The position numbers and the translations under genes are program-made. Positions 9,022 to 17,828 of a DNA stretch of 64,000 nucleotides are shown here, one piece after another. The stretch is taken from positions 806,001-870,000 of the forward strand of contig CAJXLT010000001.1 of the NCBI GenBank assembly GCA_913056365.1. Reading direction: 5' to 3'. Position 1 is the first letter of the stretch; every line of letters starts with the position of its first letter. The notes under the pieces are model-generated. The model worked only from the letters and a program-made list of their open reading frames with translations, searched no databases and was not told the origin of the DNA. The DNA comes from an uncultured Paenibacillaceae bacterium. Lineage in GTDB: Bacteria > Bacillota > Bacilli > Paenibacillales > K13.

Positions 9022-9030
9022 TGTTATAAT
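9022..9030 (+). promoter_or_regulatory. Extended -10 promoter of the MoxR operon
   Basis: TGTTATAAT at 9022-9030 is a perfect TATAAT with the TGN extension. No good -35 is seen at 17 bases, which is usual for extended -10 promoters. It lies about 90 bases before the MoxR start. Confidence 0.5.
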
Positions 9031-9120
9031 TTGGTAGACAAGCCACATGGCTGTCTGGAATTGTTGCTGGCAACAGCTCGTACACGTTGCCAATACTGGA
9101 TGGAGAGGTGGAACGATTCG

Positions 9121-10086
9121 ATGATGCGCTTAGAAGATACGACACAACTTGTACAGCGTGTACGCGATAATGTAAACGCTGTTATGGTTGGTAAGGAAGC
9201 GGTAACGGATTACCTGCTTATTGCTCTCATTGCAGGCGGGCATGTGCTGCTGGATGATGTGCCGGGGACGGGCAAGACGATGACGGCCAAGACGTTCGCA
9301 GCTTCATTGGGCTGCTCTGTCAAGCGTGTGCAATTCACGGCAGATTTGCTGCCTTCCGATATTACGGGAATCAATATCTATAATCAACAAAGTAGCCAAT
9401 TCGAGTTGCGTCAAGGTCCTGTGTTCGCCAACATACTGCTCGCCGATGAGATTAACCGGGCTACGCCGCGCACGCAATCCAGCTTGCTGGAAGCGATGGA
9501 GGAGCGGCAAGTTACGATCGACGGGGATACATATAAGCTGCCGCTGCCGTTTCTCGTTATGGCCACACAGAATCCGCTTGACCAGCAGGGAACCTTTCCG
9601 TTGCCGGAAGCGCAGCTTGACCGCTTCCTTCTGAAGATTCCTTCCGGCTACCCGAATATGGAGCAGGAAGATACGATGCTGCAGCGATTCGCCTCTGATG
9701 ATCCATTGGCGTCCACGCAAGCGGTTACTACACCAGAACAGCTGATAGCCATGCAGCAGCTGATGAAGGAAGTCCATGTAAGCGCAGCGGTACGTCAATA
9801 CTTGCTCGCCATCGTGGACAAGACCCGCCACCATCCGGAATTGGCGTACGGCGTCAGTCCGCGCGGAAGCTTGCAGCTGTATCAGGCTGCACGTGCGCGT
9901 GCTATGATCGCAGGGCGTGATTATGTCGAACCGGATGATGTGAAGGCGCTTGTGGTGCCTGTATTCGCTCATCGCTTATCCATGGGCGACGGCTTGTCTG
10001 ACGATGGTGATATCCTTCGGGTGCTTGCGGACATTGTGCGTCAGGTTCCAGTGCCTACAGAGCTGGCGCAGCAAGAGAGCAGGTAG
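9121..10086 (+). CDS. MoxR-family AAA+ ATPase
   Basis: A 321-residue AAA+ ATPase of the MoxR group. Walker A DVPGTGKT is near residue 45, Walker B ADEINR near 108, and the family motif TPRTQSSLLEAMEE and the sensor region ATQNP follow. MoxR ATPases act as chaperones that help activate or assemble partner proteins, often through VWA or DUF58 partners. I chose ATG 9121 with the GGAGAGGTGG site upstream; the frame is open further back but without a ribosome site. It heads an operon with a DUF58 and a DUF4129 gene. Confidence 0.92.
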   Translation: MMRLEDTTQLVQRVRDNVNAVMVGKEAVTDYLLIALIAGGHVLLDDVPGTGKTMTAKTFAASLGCSVKRVQFTADLLPSDITGINIYNQQSSQFELRQGPVFANILLADEINRATPRTQSSLLEAMEERQVTIDGDTYKLPLPFLVMATQNPLDQQGTFPLPEAQLDRFLLKIPSGYPNMEQEDTMLQRFASDDPLASTQAVTTPEQLIAMQQLMKEVHVSAAVRQYLLAIVDKTRHHPELAYGVSPRGSLQLYQAARARAMIAGRDYVEPDDVKALVVPVFAHRLSMGDGLSDDGDILRVLADIVRQVPVPTELAQQESR

Positions 10087-10091
10087 CGCCG

Positions 10092-11165
10092 ATGGCTATT
10101 TTTTGGTTCGCGAGCGTGGTTATACTGCTGCTGCTCATACAAAACTTCATCTTCGCACGAATGGGTTTCAAGAAGCTGGACTATGCGCGAAGCTTCGACA
10201 AGCAGCGGGTATTCGCAGGAGATGCAGTCAAGATGACTGAGGTGATTACGAACCGCAGACGTATTCCGTTCCCCTACGTGCTAGTAGAATCGATGATGCC
10301 GGCATCGTTTCAGTTCGGCGGACAAAGCGATGTGTATCAGACAGTAGGAGAGAACCAGCAGCATCACCGCAGCTTGTTCGCCCTAAGAGGTCGTTATGAA
10401 ATTACTCGCAAATACGAGTTCACTTGTATGAAAAGAGGCGTCTACGATTTCCAATCCGTCACGCTCACCGCAGGTGACGCTATCGGGCTGAAGTCGCATG
10501 TGCACACACGTCCGACAGCCTATCGAATTACTGTATATCCGAAGCCGATAGCATTCCGCGAGCTACCGCTTGGTGCACGCAGCTGGCTGGAGAATGCGTT
10601 CAGCCGCGACAATGCGCTTCGGGAGAATCATTACCAAGTTAGCGGCGCAAGACCGTACCGGCCTGGCGATAGTGCAAGATGGATATCATGGAAGGCATCT
10701 GCGAAGTCTGGCGAGTGGATGGTTCACAAGCGCGAAAGCATACTCGATACGGAGCTGTGGATTATCTTGAATTTGCAAGATGACGAAGAGGTATGGAGCC
10801 GTTCGATGAACCCGGACAAGCTGGAGCGAGGGATTCGCTTCGCTGCTTCAGCTGCTGCCTATGCGGCTAAGAACGGGATTCGCACTGGATTCGCCTGCAA
10901 CGGCTCACTGCCTGGCGTGCGCGGGTTGGCGGAGGACCTGCCTGTTCGAAGCGGCCGTCAGCAATACGAGCACATTCTCGACAGGCTGGCCAACTTGCAT
11001 GCAGCGGTTGAAATGCCGATTGACAAAATGCTGACTGAACGTTCGACACACTATGCAGGTCACAACATACTTCTGATCAGTCCACTCATGACTAGTTCTC
11101 TGAAGCGCCGATTGTATGCACTAGGCAATCAAGGGAATGCGGTTCAATGGCTGCCGGTGAAGTAA
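10092..11165 (+). CDS. DUF58 domain protein
   Basis: A 357-residue protein with an N-terminal membrane segment (about 3-21) and the DUF58 signature YRPGDSARWISWKASA near residue 187. DUF58 proteins look like a degenerate VWA fold and almost always sit next to a MoxR ATPase. The gene begins five bases after the MoxR stop. The next frame overlaps or abuts its stop, so the three genes form one unit. The biochemical role of this pair is not settled in general. Confidence 0.9.
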   Translation: MAIFWFASVVILLLLIQNFIFARMGFKKLDYARSFDKQRVFAGDAVKMTEVITNRRRIPFPYVLVESMMPASFQFGGQSDVYQTVGENQQHHRSLFALRGRYEITRKYEFTCMKRGVYDFQSVTLTAGDAIGLKSHVHTRPTAYRITVYPKPIAFRELPLGARSWLENAFSRDNALRENHYQVSGARPYRPGDSARWISWKASAKSGEWMVHKRESILDTELWIILNLQDDEEVWSRSMNPDKLERGIRFAASAAAYAAKNGIRTGFACNGSLPGVRGLAEDLPVRSGRQQYEHILDRLANLHAAVEMPIDKMLTERSTHYAGHNILLISPLMTSSLKRRLYALGNQGNAVQWLPVK

Positions 11166-11182
11166 TGGGAGGGGATCATCGA

Positions 11183-12406
11183 ATGGATAAAGCTGCTGTC
11201 TCATGGAGACGTTCCTTTCAGACAGGTATCATCGAAAGTATCGCGATCCTCGCATTTCTGCCTTTCATCTTCATCGGAATGGGGAGTCCCTGGCTTGGTA
11301 TAGTTGTATTTGCGGCAGCGTGCGGTTTGTTCTACGCGCTTGGCGCATGGACAGCACCGAGAATGGTGCGAATTGTTCGATGGTTGGCTGTACTGCCGCT
11401 GCTGTACGGCATGTACTTGCTGACGGATGCTTACTCAGCTATTATTGTGAGCATTTATATGTTCTCCCGCGGCGGCAAGCACCAAGGGCAATGGCAATTT
11501 CTTTATTGGCTGGGAGGCTTTCTCTTCCATCTGGTCGTCCTGCTATGGGTCGTCCGGACACCTGCGGCATCCGATTATGTGTACTTGCTCTGGTGCAGCG
11601 CATTCGTATCGATTGCGCTGTTCCTATATAGCTTCCAGCGCCAGCTAGTTCGGGATGCGGCCGTCTATCATAAGCTGATTACTTCAGAGATATTGAAGGT
11701 CGGCTTGATTACCGTATCTGTCCTGCTTGGCGTCGCCCTCTTGCTGTCTGTGCTTACTTGGGTGTACGTGGGAGAGCGTATGGTAGGACCATTATCGAAT
11801 TTCGCAGACAGCTTCAAGGATTCGCTCACGAACAATCTAGGACCAGTCCTTCCAGAAAACTTGCCGTATCCGCAACAGGGAAATCCGCCACTGGAAGGCG
11901 AGGAGCTGTTGGAAGGGAATAAGTTTATTACGTTTATGTGGAATGTAATCGGCGGCTTCCTTGTGCCGGCATTCGTCTTGTTCATGATCGGATTCTTGCT
12001 CTATGCGAACCGGCGTGAGATTCGAGCGTTCTTCTTCACTTCATCAGAGGAGAAGGAGCGTGAGACGCTGCCGTTCACAGAAGAACAACGTTCGTTGGAC
12101 GATGATGAACAAACTGGCAATGTTGCGATACAGGCAGCGATTCGACGTGAGGAATGGGATCGCATGAACTATGTGCAGAAAGTACGAACGGTCTATCGCT
12201 TGCTCGTGCGACGCTGGACAGAGAACGGGAATTCAGTCCATCTGTATGATACACCTAAGGAGTTAGGCGCTCGCATGCAAGATGCCCGTTCATCGGCATT
12301 CATGGATTCGTATGCCAAGGTGAAGTATGCCCCGGAGGTTCGTGATCCCTTGGAGGACGAGGAGCTGGAAGCGTGGTTTGATCACTTGAACCGGCGGCGT
12401 TCCTAG
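11183..12406 (+). CDS. Multi-pass membrane protein with DUF4129 domain
   Basis: A 407-residue membrane protein. Several hydrophobic segments fill the first 180 residues, an extracytoplasmic stretch follows, another transmembrane helix lies near 255-275, and the cytoplasmic end carries a DUF4129 region (VRTVYRLLVRRW, then YDTPKELGARM). In many MoxR-DUF58 operons the third gene is a transglutaminase-like protein with a DUF4129 end. Here the transglutaminase core with its Cys-His-Asp triad is not visible. I chose ATG 11183 with GGGAGGGG eight bases upstream; ATGs at 11147 and 11165 are in frame but overlap the DUF58 gene. Confidence 0.8.
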   Translation: MDKAAVSWRRSFQTGIIESIAILAFLPFIFIGMGSPWLGIVVFAAACGLFYALGAWTAPRMVRIVRWLAVLPLLYGMYLLTDAYSAIIVSIYMFSRGGKHQGQWQFLYWLGGFLFHLVVLLWVVRTPAASDYVYLLWCSAFVSIALFLYSFQRQLVRDAAVYHKLITSEILKVGLITVSVLLGVALLLSVLTWVYVGERMVGPLSNFADSFKDSLTNNLGPVLPENLPYPQQGNPPLEGEELLEGNKFITFMWNVIGGFLVPAFVLFMIGFLLYANRREIRAFFFTSSEEKERETLPFTEEQRSLDDDEQTGNVAIQAAIRREEWDRMNYVQKVRTVYRLLVRRWTENGNSVHLYDTPKELGARMQDARSSAFMDSYAKVKYAPEVRDPLEDEELEAWFDHLNRRRS

Positions 12407-12554
12407 CATGTCGTCTCTTGGCTGAAGTGTAGGAAGTCACCGGGATAATCATCTGGAAGTGCGTTCCTGTCAGCTTGATCAGTTAGAGTAGACAGCCAAG
12501 CATGTAGTTGATACAATGCAGCAAGGATAGTAGCAGACGTGAAGGAGAGAGAGC

Positions 12555-13499
12555 ATGAGAGCGTATTTGGATTTGCTGCGCGATGTATTGGACAACGGTG
12601 TGCGCAAGGAGGATCGGACTGGAACCGGTACGATCTCCGTCTTCGGGCGGCAGCTGCGCTATAACTTGCAGGACGGATTCCCGCTGATGACGACGAAGCG
12701 CGTATCGTTCCGCCTAGTAGCGAGTGAATTGCTCTGGTTCTTGCGGGGAGATTCGAATATTCGTTACTTGCTTCAGCACAACAATTATATATGGAATGAA
12801 TGGGCATTTAAGAAATGGGTGGAGAGCCCGGAGTACTCGGGCCCAGATATGACTGATTTCGGGCTGCGCTCACAGCGGGATGAGGCATTCCGCCAGCAAT
12901 ATGAGAAGCAGATGGATGTGTTCATACAGCGTATATTGCAGGAGGATGAATTTGCTGCGCAATACGGAGAGCTCGGTCACATCTATGGCAAGCAGTGGCG
13001 GGCATGGCGCACCCAAACCGGTGAGACGATCGATCAATTGAAGGATGTTATCGCGATGATTCAGCATACACCGGATTCTCGGAGATTGATCGTATCGGCA
13101 TGGAATCCCGAGGATGTACCGACGATGGCATTGCCGCCTTGTCATACACTATTCCAATTTTATGTATCCGAAGGTAAGCTTTCGTGCCAGCTCTACCAGC
13201 GAAGCGCGGACATCTTCCTTGGCGTGCCGTTTAACATTGCCAGTTATGCATTATTGACGCACTTGATTGCGCGGGAGTGCGGGCTGGAAGCGGGTGAGTT
13301 CGTGCATACGTTGGGCGATGCGCATATATATACGAATCATCTGGCGCAAATTCAGGAGCAGTTGAAGCGTGAGGAGCGCACTTTGCCGACGTTGAAGCTG
13401 AATCCGGACATACGATCAGTGTTCGATTACGAGCTGGAAGATCTGAAGCTGGAGGGCTACGATCCTCATCCGTCCATCAAAGCGCCGATTGCGGTGTAG
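12555..13499 (+). CDS. thyA: Thymidylate synthase
   Basis: A 314-residue folate-dependent thymidylate synthase that makes dTMP from dUMP and methylene-tetrahydrofolate. The catalytic Cys is at about residue 196 in [11 protein letters not shown]. Substrate-binding motifs such as [17 protein letters not shown] and the C-terminal IKAPIAV are intact. The size fits the longer form with an inserted segment after the first 85 residues, as in lactobacilli. A GAAGGAGAGAG ribosome site precedes the ATG. The dihydrofolate reductase gene follows, as expected from the shared folate cycle. Confidence 0.97.
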   Translation: MRAYLDLLRDVLDNGVRKEDRTGTGTISVFGRQLRYNLQDGFPLMTTKRVSFRLVASELLWFLRGDSNIRYLLQHNNYIWNEWAFKKWVESPEYSGPDMTDFGLRSQRDEAFRQQYEKQMDVFIQRILQEDEFAAQYGELGHIYGKQWRAWRTQTGETIDQLKDVIAMIQHTPDSRRLIVSAWNPEDVPTMALPPCHTLFQFYVSEGKLSCQLYQRSADIFLGVPFNIASYALLTHLIARECGLEAGEFVHTLGDAHIYTNHLAQIQEQLKREERTLPTLKLNPDIRSVFDYELEDLKLEGYDPHPSIKAPIAV

Positions 13500-13557
13500 C
13501 AGCTCAATTAGCAGTATGGATGACCCGTTAGATGAAGAGGAGAGGAAGTGATTACTC

Positions 13558-14043
13558 ATGATTTCAATGATATTCGCAATGGATCGCAACCGGACAATTG
13601 GTCAAGACAATAAGCTTCCTTGGCATTTGCCTGCTGACTTGAAGTATTTCAAGAAAGTCACTAGCGGATCAACGGTCATCATGGGGCGGCGAACGTATGA
13701 ATCTATCGGCAGACCCTTGCCGAACAGGCACAACATCGTGCTGACCACTGATCGCACTTATGTTGCTGAAGGGTGCGAGGTCATTCACGATGTGGAAGCG
13801 ATCCAATCCTATGCATCCGCACAAGAAGAAGTGTTCGTCATTGGCGGGGCGGGACTGTTCAGTCTCTTGCTGCCCTACGCTTCAAAGATGCACATCACTT
13901 GGATTAACGAAGCGTTCGAAGGTGATACGGTATTGCCGGAGTGGGACAGCAAGGAATGGAAGCTAGTATCGGAAACTCCCGGTATTCGGGATGCGAACAA
14001 TCCATATGATTACTCCTTTTGTATATACGAACGGATCAGCTAG
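13558..14043 (+). CDS. folA: Dihydrofolate reductase
   Basis: A 161-residue enzyme that regenerates tetrahydrofolate with NADPH, recycling the dihydrofolate made by thymidylate synthase. Motifs include IFAMDRNRTIG, the LPWHLPADLKYFK active-site region with its acidic residue Asp, and IMGRRTYESIGRPLP for cofactor binding. It follows thyA by 58 bases with a good GAGGAGAGG site. The length is typical of chromosomal enzymes. Confidence 0.97.
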   Translation: MISMIFAMDRNRTIGQDNKLPWHLPADLKYFKKVTSGSTVIMGRRTYESIGRPLPNRHNIVLTTDRTYVAEGCEVIHDVEAIQSYASAQEEVFVIGGAGLFSLLLPYASKMHITWINEAFEGDTVLPEWDSKEWKLVSETPGIRDANNPYDYSFCIYERIS

Positions 14044-14060
14044 TCAGGGAGGCGACCAAC

Positions 14061-14243
14061 ATGAGCAAGCGCAGAGCTGACATCGTACCGAACTGCCCGG
14101 TATGCGGATTTCAGATGAAGTGGTGGTTCGCGAAGTGGAAGTGCTTCAATTGCGGGCAGTGGAATGGCTGCTGCGGCGATGACACGAGCGACCCGGGCGG
14201 GCTCTGGCAGGAACCCGGTAAGCGAGACGACAAGCGTGAATGA
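14061..14243 (+). CDS. Small zinc-ribbon-like protein
   Basis: A 60-residue protein with two CxxC knuckles, CPVC near residue 12 and CFNC near 29, followed by a further CC pair. This is the layout of a small zinc ribbon. The ribosome site AGGGAGGCG gives ATG 14061. It follows folA by 17 bases and may share its transcript. I do not recognise a specific family, so the function is unknown. Confidence 0.7.
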   Translation: MSKRRADIVPNCPVCGFQMKWWFAKWKCFNCGQWNGCCGDDTSDPGGLWQEPGKRDDKRE

Positions 14244-14459
14244 CACGAGTTCGAGTAAGCAACAGTATCCGGGGCGTAAAAGAGTAGCGGTGGGGTGCGG
14301 AGAGTGTGACTGCGCCAGCTTATGCTGTTCAGATTATGACAAATCATCGGCTAGATAGGCATTTCGTCCCTTGTCAATTCGAACAAATGCCACTACCATA
14401 TAGATAGACAAGGCAGATGTCGGAGGGCAGCAGTATGAAATAGAAAGGTTGCGGCGCGC

Positions 14460-14927
14460 ATGAGTAAGACGATTGAAGCGATGCGGCGATCGATCAAGCA
14501 ACGGCAGATGCACAAGCTCGCGCTTATGGAGCCCGGGCGCGCATTGGATGTGCTTGTCGCTAGGTTTGTAGAAGGATTGCAGATCGAATGCAGATCGATA
14601 CCGGAGATGGGGCAAGATTACTGGATCAAGCCATTGTCTTCTGTACGAAGCGAGGACGGGGAATTGGAGCGAGTGCCTACGTACTCCACTACGATATATT
14701 CTGCTCACAACCTGTTGAACCGCTATGAGCAATGGCAGCTGCAAGGAGATACCGGAGCAGGGATTCGCGCAGAGCTGCACGGAAGCAGCGGAAGCATCGG
14801 TTCCTCTGGGCTGTGCCGGACGATCCCAGAGGCGATCAGCAAGGCAGCGATTGCGCTTAAGATCGCCGATAATCATCTAATTGAGGATTTACTGGAGGAT
14901 CACGAGGAAGCAACGGAACCTATATAG
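14460..14927 (+). CDS. Phage ABA-sandwich domain-like protein
   Basis: A 155-residue protein. The pattern GRALDVLVARFVEG near residue 26, then YSTTIYSAHNLLNR, then ISKAAIALK near 135 resembles the small phage ABA-sandwich domain family often found in Bacillus phages and prophages. No other phage genes are nearby. The N-terminal 22 residues are basic. The gene ends at its own terminator. The family call is by pattern memory; no function is known. Confidence 0.55.
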   Translation: MSKTIEAMRRSIKQRQMHKLALMEPGRALDVLVARFVEGLQIECRSIPEMGQDYWIKPLSSVRSEDGELERVPTYSTTIYSAHNLLNRYEQWQLQGDTGAGIRAELHGSSGSIGSSGLCRTIPEAISKAAIALKIADNHLIEDLLEDHEEATEPI

Positions 14928-14963
14928 AACGTCTTGTTCGGCTTATCGGACAGGGCGTTTTTT
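14928..14963 (+). terminator. Rho-independent terminator
   Basis: The stem AACGTCTTGTTCG pairs with CGGACAGGGCGTT, with a few G-U pairs, and is followed by a T-run. It lies directly after the stop at 14927. Confidence 0.7.
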
Positions 14964-15053
14964 ATTCGTGAGTCTACATGTGCATGAGACAGCAAGCAAG
15001 GATGTTTGCTATACTCATGAGTAGGAAAGATACGTAAGGGAGCGGACACTATC

Positions 15054-15701
15054 ATGCAGCAAACTACTAACAGAATATTGATCTTCGGGGGTGGTGAGCT
15101 GGATGAATGGGCTGTTAAGCTTATTCGCGAAAGCGATACGCTCGTAGGAGCTGATCGCGGGGCTTGGTTTCTCTTGTCTCAAGGCTACCGTCCGCACATA
15201 GCGATGGGTGATTTCGATTCTGTGTCGAGCGAGCAGATGGCGCACATTCGAGCGTGCGCGATGTCCTTCCGTGACTGTGATCCGATCATGAAGGATTATA
15301 CAGATTCTGAGCTAGCCTACATGTGGGCATTGGAGCAGAAGCCAGATGAAATCGTGCTGCTTGGTATGACGGGGACTCGGTTAGACCACACCTTAGCGAA
15401 CGTACAGCTTCTCAGACGCGGGCTGGAGGCACAGGTGCGTACTACGCTTCAGGATGCGCATAACCGAATCGCACTAACCGCCAGCAAGCTTGTGCTGACG
15501 GATGAAGGGTTTTCGTACATTTCCTTGTTGCCGTTGACAACCGAAGTTCACGGGGTAACGCTGGAAGGATTTCAGTATCCGTTGCAGGATGCCACGTTGA
15601 CGATGGGACATTCGCTGGCAGTCAGCAATAAGCTGATCGCACCCGAAGGATGTGTCACAGTGCGAACAGGCGAGATGCTCATCATTCAAAGCCGCGATTA
15701 A
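15054..15701 (+). CDS. thiN: Thiamine pyrophosphokinase
   Basis: A 215-residue enzyme that makes thiamine diphosphate from thiamine and ATP. Family motifs are GADRGAWFLLSQG, the metal-binding GDFDSVS near residue 63, KDYTDSELA, and the thiamine-binding GMTGTRLDHTLAN. The C-terminal beta domain follows. An AAGGGAGCGG site precedes the ATG. In Bacillus subtilis this gene lies between rpe and spoVM; here it is about 12 kb away. The 3' end overlaps the opposing HAD gene by four bases. Confidence 0.92.
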   Translation: MQQTTNRILIFGGGELDEWAVKLIRESDTLVGADRGAWFLLSQGYRPHIAMGDFDSVSSEQMAHIRACAMSFRDCDPIMKDYTDSELAYMWALEQKPDEIVLLGMTGTRLDHTLANVQLLRRGLEAQVRTTLQDAHNRIALTASKLVLTDEGFSYISLLPLTTEVHGVTLEGFQYPLQDATLTMGHSLAVSNKLIAPEGCVTVRTGEMLIIQSRD

Positions 15702-16432
15702 TCCGTACTATGAGCGTGAATAACGGAGGGCACTTCTGACAGGCTAGATACGGTTTCGAACACGCCGGCAGGCGTTGTATTCACGTTCACGACATTGTAT
15801 TGCCACTCTAGCTCTGCGGGGATGAACACGGCATGAATGCTGTTCTCTAACGCCGGCACGATATCCGTACGGAGCGAGTTGCCAACCATCCACGTTCGCG
15901 AACGCAGCCAATTCTCTTGTTCGATGATCTGGTTGAGGAATGCGCTGTTCTTGTGCGCAGTGACATGAATGCGATCGGCGAAGAACGCCTCTAATCCTAG
16001 TTGGTTCACTTTGCGCGATTGAATCTCTTCCACGCCACCCGTGTACAGGACAAGCTCATGACCGTCTCGCTGCAGACGTTCTAATGTCTCTATCATTCGC
16101 GGATAAGGCTCTATTGGCATGTCGTAGACTGATTTTGCGAGTGTTCGGTACGCTTTCTCCAGTGAGGGATCTGCTTCTGTACCCGATTCACGGCAATAAT
16201 AGCGGTACGTATCGACGAACGATTGGGGAAAGTGCTCTGTCGTAAATCCGTTCACATGGACAGAAGCGAGATCAAGCTCAAGCTGTTTCGCTTTCACTTC
16301 ACTTGCAGTGATGCCGGAATGAAAGCGATCGGATAAATCTGCGGTGAATTGCTCTATGATTTGGAAGAAATACTTGTTGCAGTGAACAAGGGTGTCGTCC
16401 AAGTCAAATATAATCGTTTGTTCGGCGATCAT
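15698..16432 (-). CDS. HAD family hydrolase
   Basis: A 244-residue haloacid dehalogenase-type phosphatase. Motif I IIFDLDDTLVHC gives the catalytic Asp pair near residues 10-12; the Ser/Thr motif II is in VLYTGG near 122; the Lys of motif III and the motif IV acid region MVGNSLRTDI near 177 complete the active site. A helical cap sits between motifs I and II, as in subfamily I enzymes. The substrate cannot be read from the sequence. It is convergent with thiN. Confidence 0.88.
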   Translation of the reverse strand: MIAEQTIIFDLDDTLVHCNKYFFQIIEQFTADLSDRFHSGITASEVKAKQLELDLASVHVNGFTTEHFPQSFVDTYRYYCRESGTEADPSLEKAYRTLAKSVYDMPIEPYPRMIETLERLQRDGHELVLYTGGVEEIQSRKVNQLGLEAFFADRIHVTAHKNSAFLNQIIEQENWLRSRTWMVGNSLRTDIVPALENSIHAVFIPAELEWQYNVVNVNTTPAGVFETVSSLSEVPSVIHAHSTD

Positions 16433-16781
16433 CAGTCACACTCTTTTCCTTATAAGTATAGGGTTTATGACAAGCAGTCTCATTTTACCCAATTGTGCCG
16501 GGCGGAATCAATATTTTTGTAGCACCTGTTGGAATGTTAGAGTATAATTAATAGAAACTGGCCTTCTACAGCCAATACATAGTTGAACGCATCCTTATGA
16601 TTGATGTTGCATTCATCCTGCTTATGCGTGGGTTCATTTTGGCGAGCGTATTATAGCAAGCCCTTACATGCGCTGTAAGCTGTATGGCAAGAAGCGTCGG
16701 TTGGTCTATGAAGCACGGTTATTCTTTTGTTTCACTTATATAAATATATTTATTGCAGCAGTAGGAAAGGAGTTTGCGACA
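16433..16781. other. Intergenic region before the 2-oxoacid oxidoreductase operon
   Basis: This spacer between divergent genes is about 350 bases. A TATAAT at 16544-16549 on the plus strand is the best -10 candidate for the oxidoreductase operon, leaving a leader of more than 200 bases. The leader shows no riboswitch motif that I recognise. The frame of the next gene is open back to 16668, but a proper ribosome site is only at 16764-16772. Confidence 0.35.
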
Positions 16782-17795
16782 ATGGCACAACAGCTTCCTA
16801 AGGTGAATGAACTAGGGTTTTTCGAAATTCGCCTGGAATCGATCGGCGGTTTGGGGGCCAATCTCGCTGGCAAGATGCTGGCAGAAGCCGGAGTAATGGG
16901 CGCAGGATTCAACGGGGTAAGCTTCTCATCCTATGGCTCCGAGAAGAAGGGGTCGCCGGTAAAAGCACACATTCGATTCTGTGATATGAGCACGAATATT
17001 CGGGATACATCCCCGGTAGAACGTCCTCATGTCGTTGGGATTTTTCATGAAAATCTCTCCAAGACGGTTAATGTAGTAAGCGGCATCTATGAAGACAGCA
17101 CCGTATTGGTTAACTCGACCAACAATCCGGAGCAATTGAAGGAGAAGATGAATCTGGTGGGCGGTACGATCGCTGTGATCGATGCCACGAATATTTCACT
17201 GGAAGAGAACAATCGTGTCAACATGGCCATGTTAGGCGCGTTATTCAGACTGTGCGACTTCTTGGACCCGCAAATTATGAAGGATGTTATCCGCAAGTCG
17301 CTGGAGAAGAAGTACCCGCAAGCTGTAGCACCGGCCATTCGCACCTTCGAGCGCGGCTACGATGAAGTGAAGTTTCAAACCTTCGCACTGCCTCAAGGCG
17401 TAGAGATGCCCGCATTCGTGCGTCAGGATACACCAGTGCTTGGCTATGAGACGCAGCCGATGGGCGGCACGATTGTGAATCCCGGCAACAGTGTGTTGAA
17501 GGATCTGAGTATCTCCCGTAGCGGGATGATGCCCGACTTCGACGAAGACAAGTGTATTCATTGCGCTGCATGTGACAATGTATGTCCGGATTTCTGCTTT
17601 GTATGGGACGAGGGAGCAGACAAGCGAGGACGTCCTCAGATGTTCCTGCAAGGAATTGACTATCAGTATTGCAAAGGCTGCTTGAAGTGTGTCATGGCTT
17701 GTCCGACCGAAGCGCTGTCTGATATTCGCGAGACAGAAGGCTATGCAGATGACAAACGGGTGGCGCATCGCCATAATTTTGCAGCAGGTGTATAA
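16782..17795 (+). CDS. 2-oxoacid:ferredoxin oxidoreductase, fused gamma and delta parts
   Basis: A 337-residue protein. Residues about 10-195 form the gamma-type domain (ESIGGLGANLAGKMLAEA and GFNGVSFSSYGSE). The C-terminal end is a ferredoxin with two 4Fe-4S motifs, CIHCAACDNVCPD near residue 257 and CKGCLKCVMACP near 296. The enzyme family oxidises 2-oxoacids to acyl-CoA and reduces ferredoxin, or runs in reverse. ATG 16782 is preferred because GGAAAGGAG lies at the right distance. The partner alpha/beta gene follows after 33 bases. Confidence 0.9.
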   Translation: MAQQLPKVNELGFFEIRLESIGGLGANLAGKMLAEAGVMGAGFNGVSFSSYGSEKKGSPVKAHIRFCDMSTNIRDTSPVERPHVVGIFHENLSKTVNVVSGIYEDSTVLVNSTNNPEQLKEKMNLVGGTIAVIDATNISLEENNRVNMAMLGALFRLCDFLDPQIMKDVIRKSLEKKYPQAVAPAIRTFERGYDEVKFQTFALPQGVEMPAFVRQDTPVLGYETQPMGGTIVNPGNSVLKDLSISRSGMMPDFDEDKCIHCAACDNVCPDFCFVWDEGADKRGRPQMFLQGIDYQYCKGCLKCVMACPTEALSDIRETEGYADDKRVAHRHNFAAGV

Positions 17796-17828
17796 AGAAT
17801 AACGATACGAAAGGCAGGGGACTGTGCA

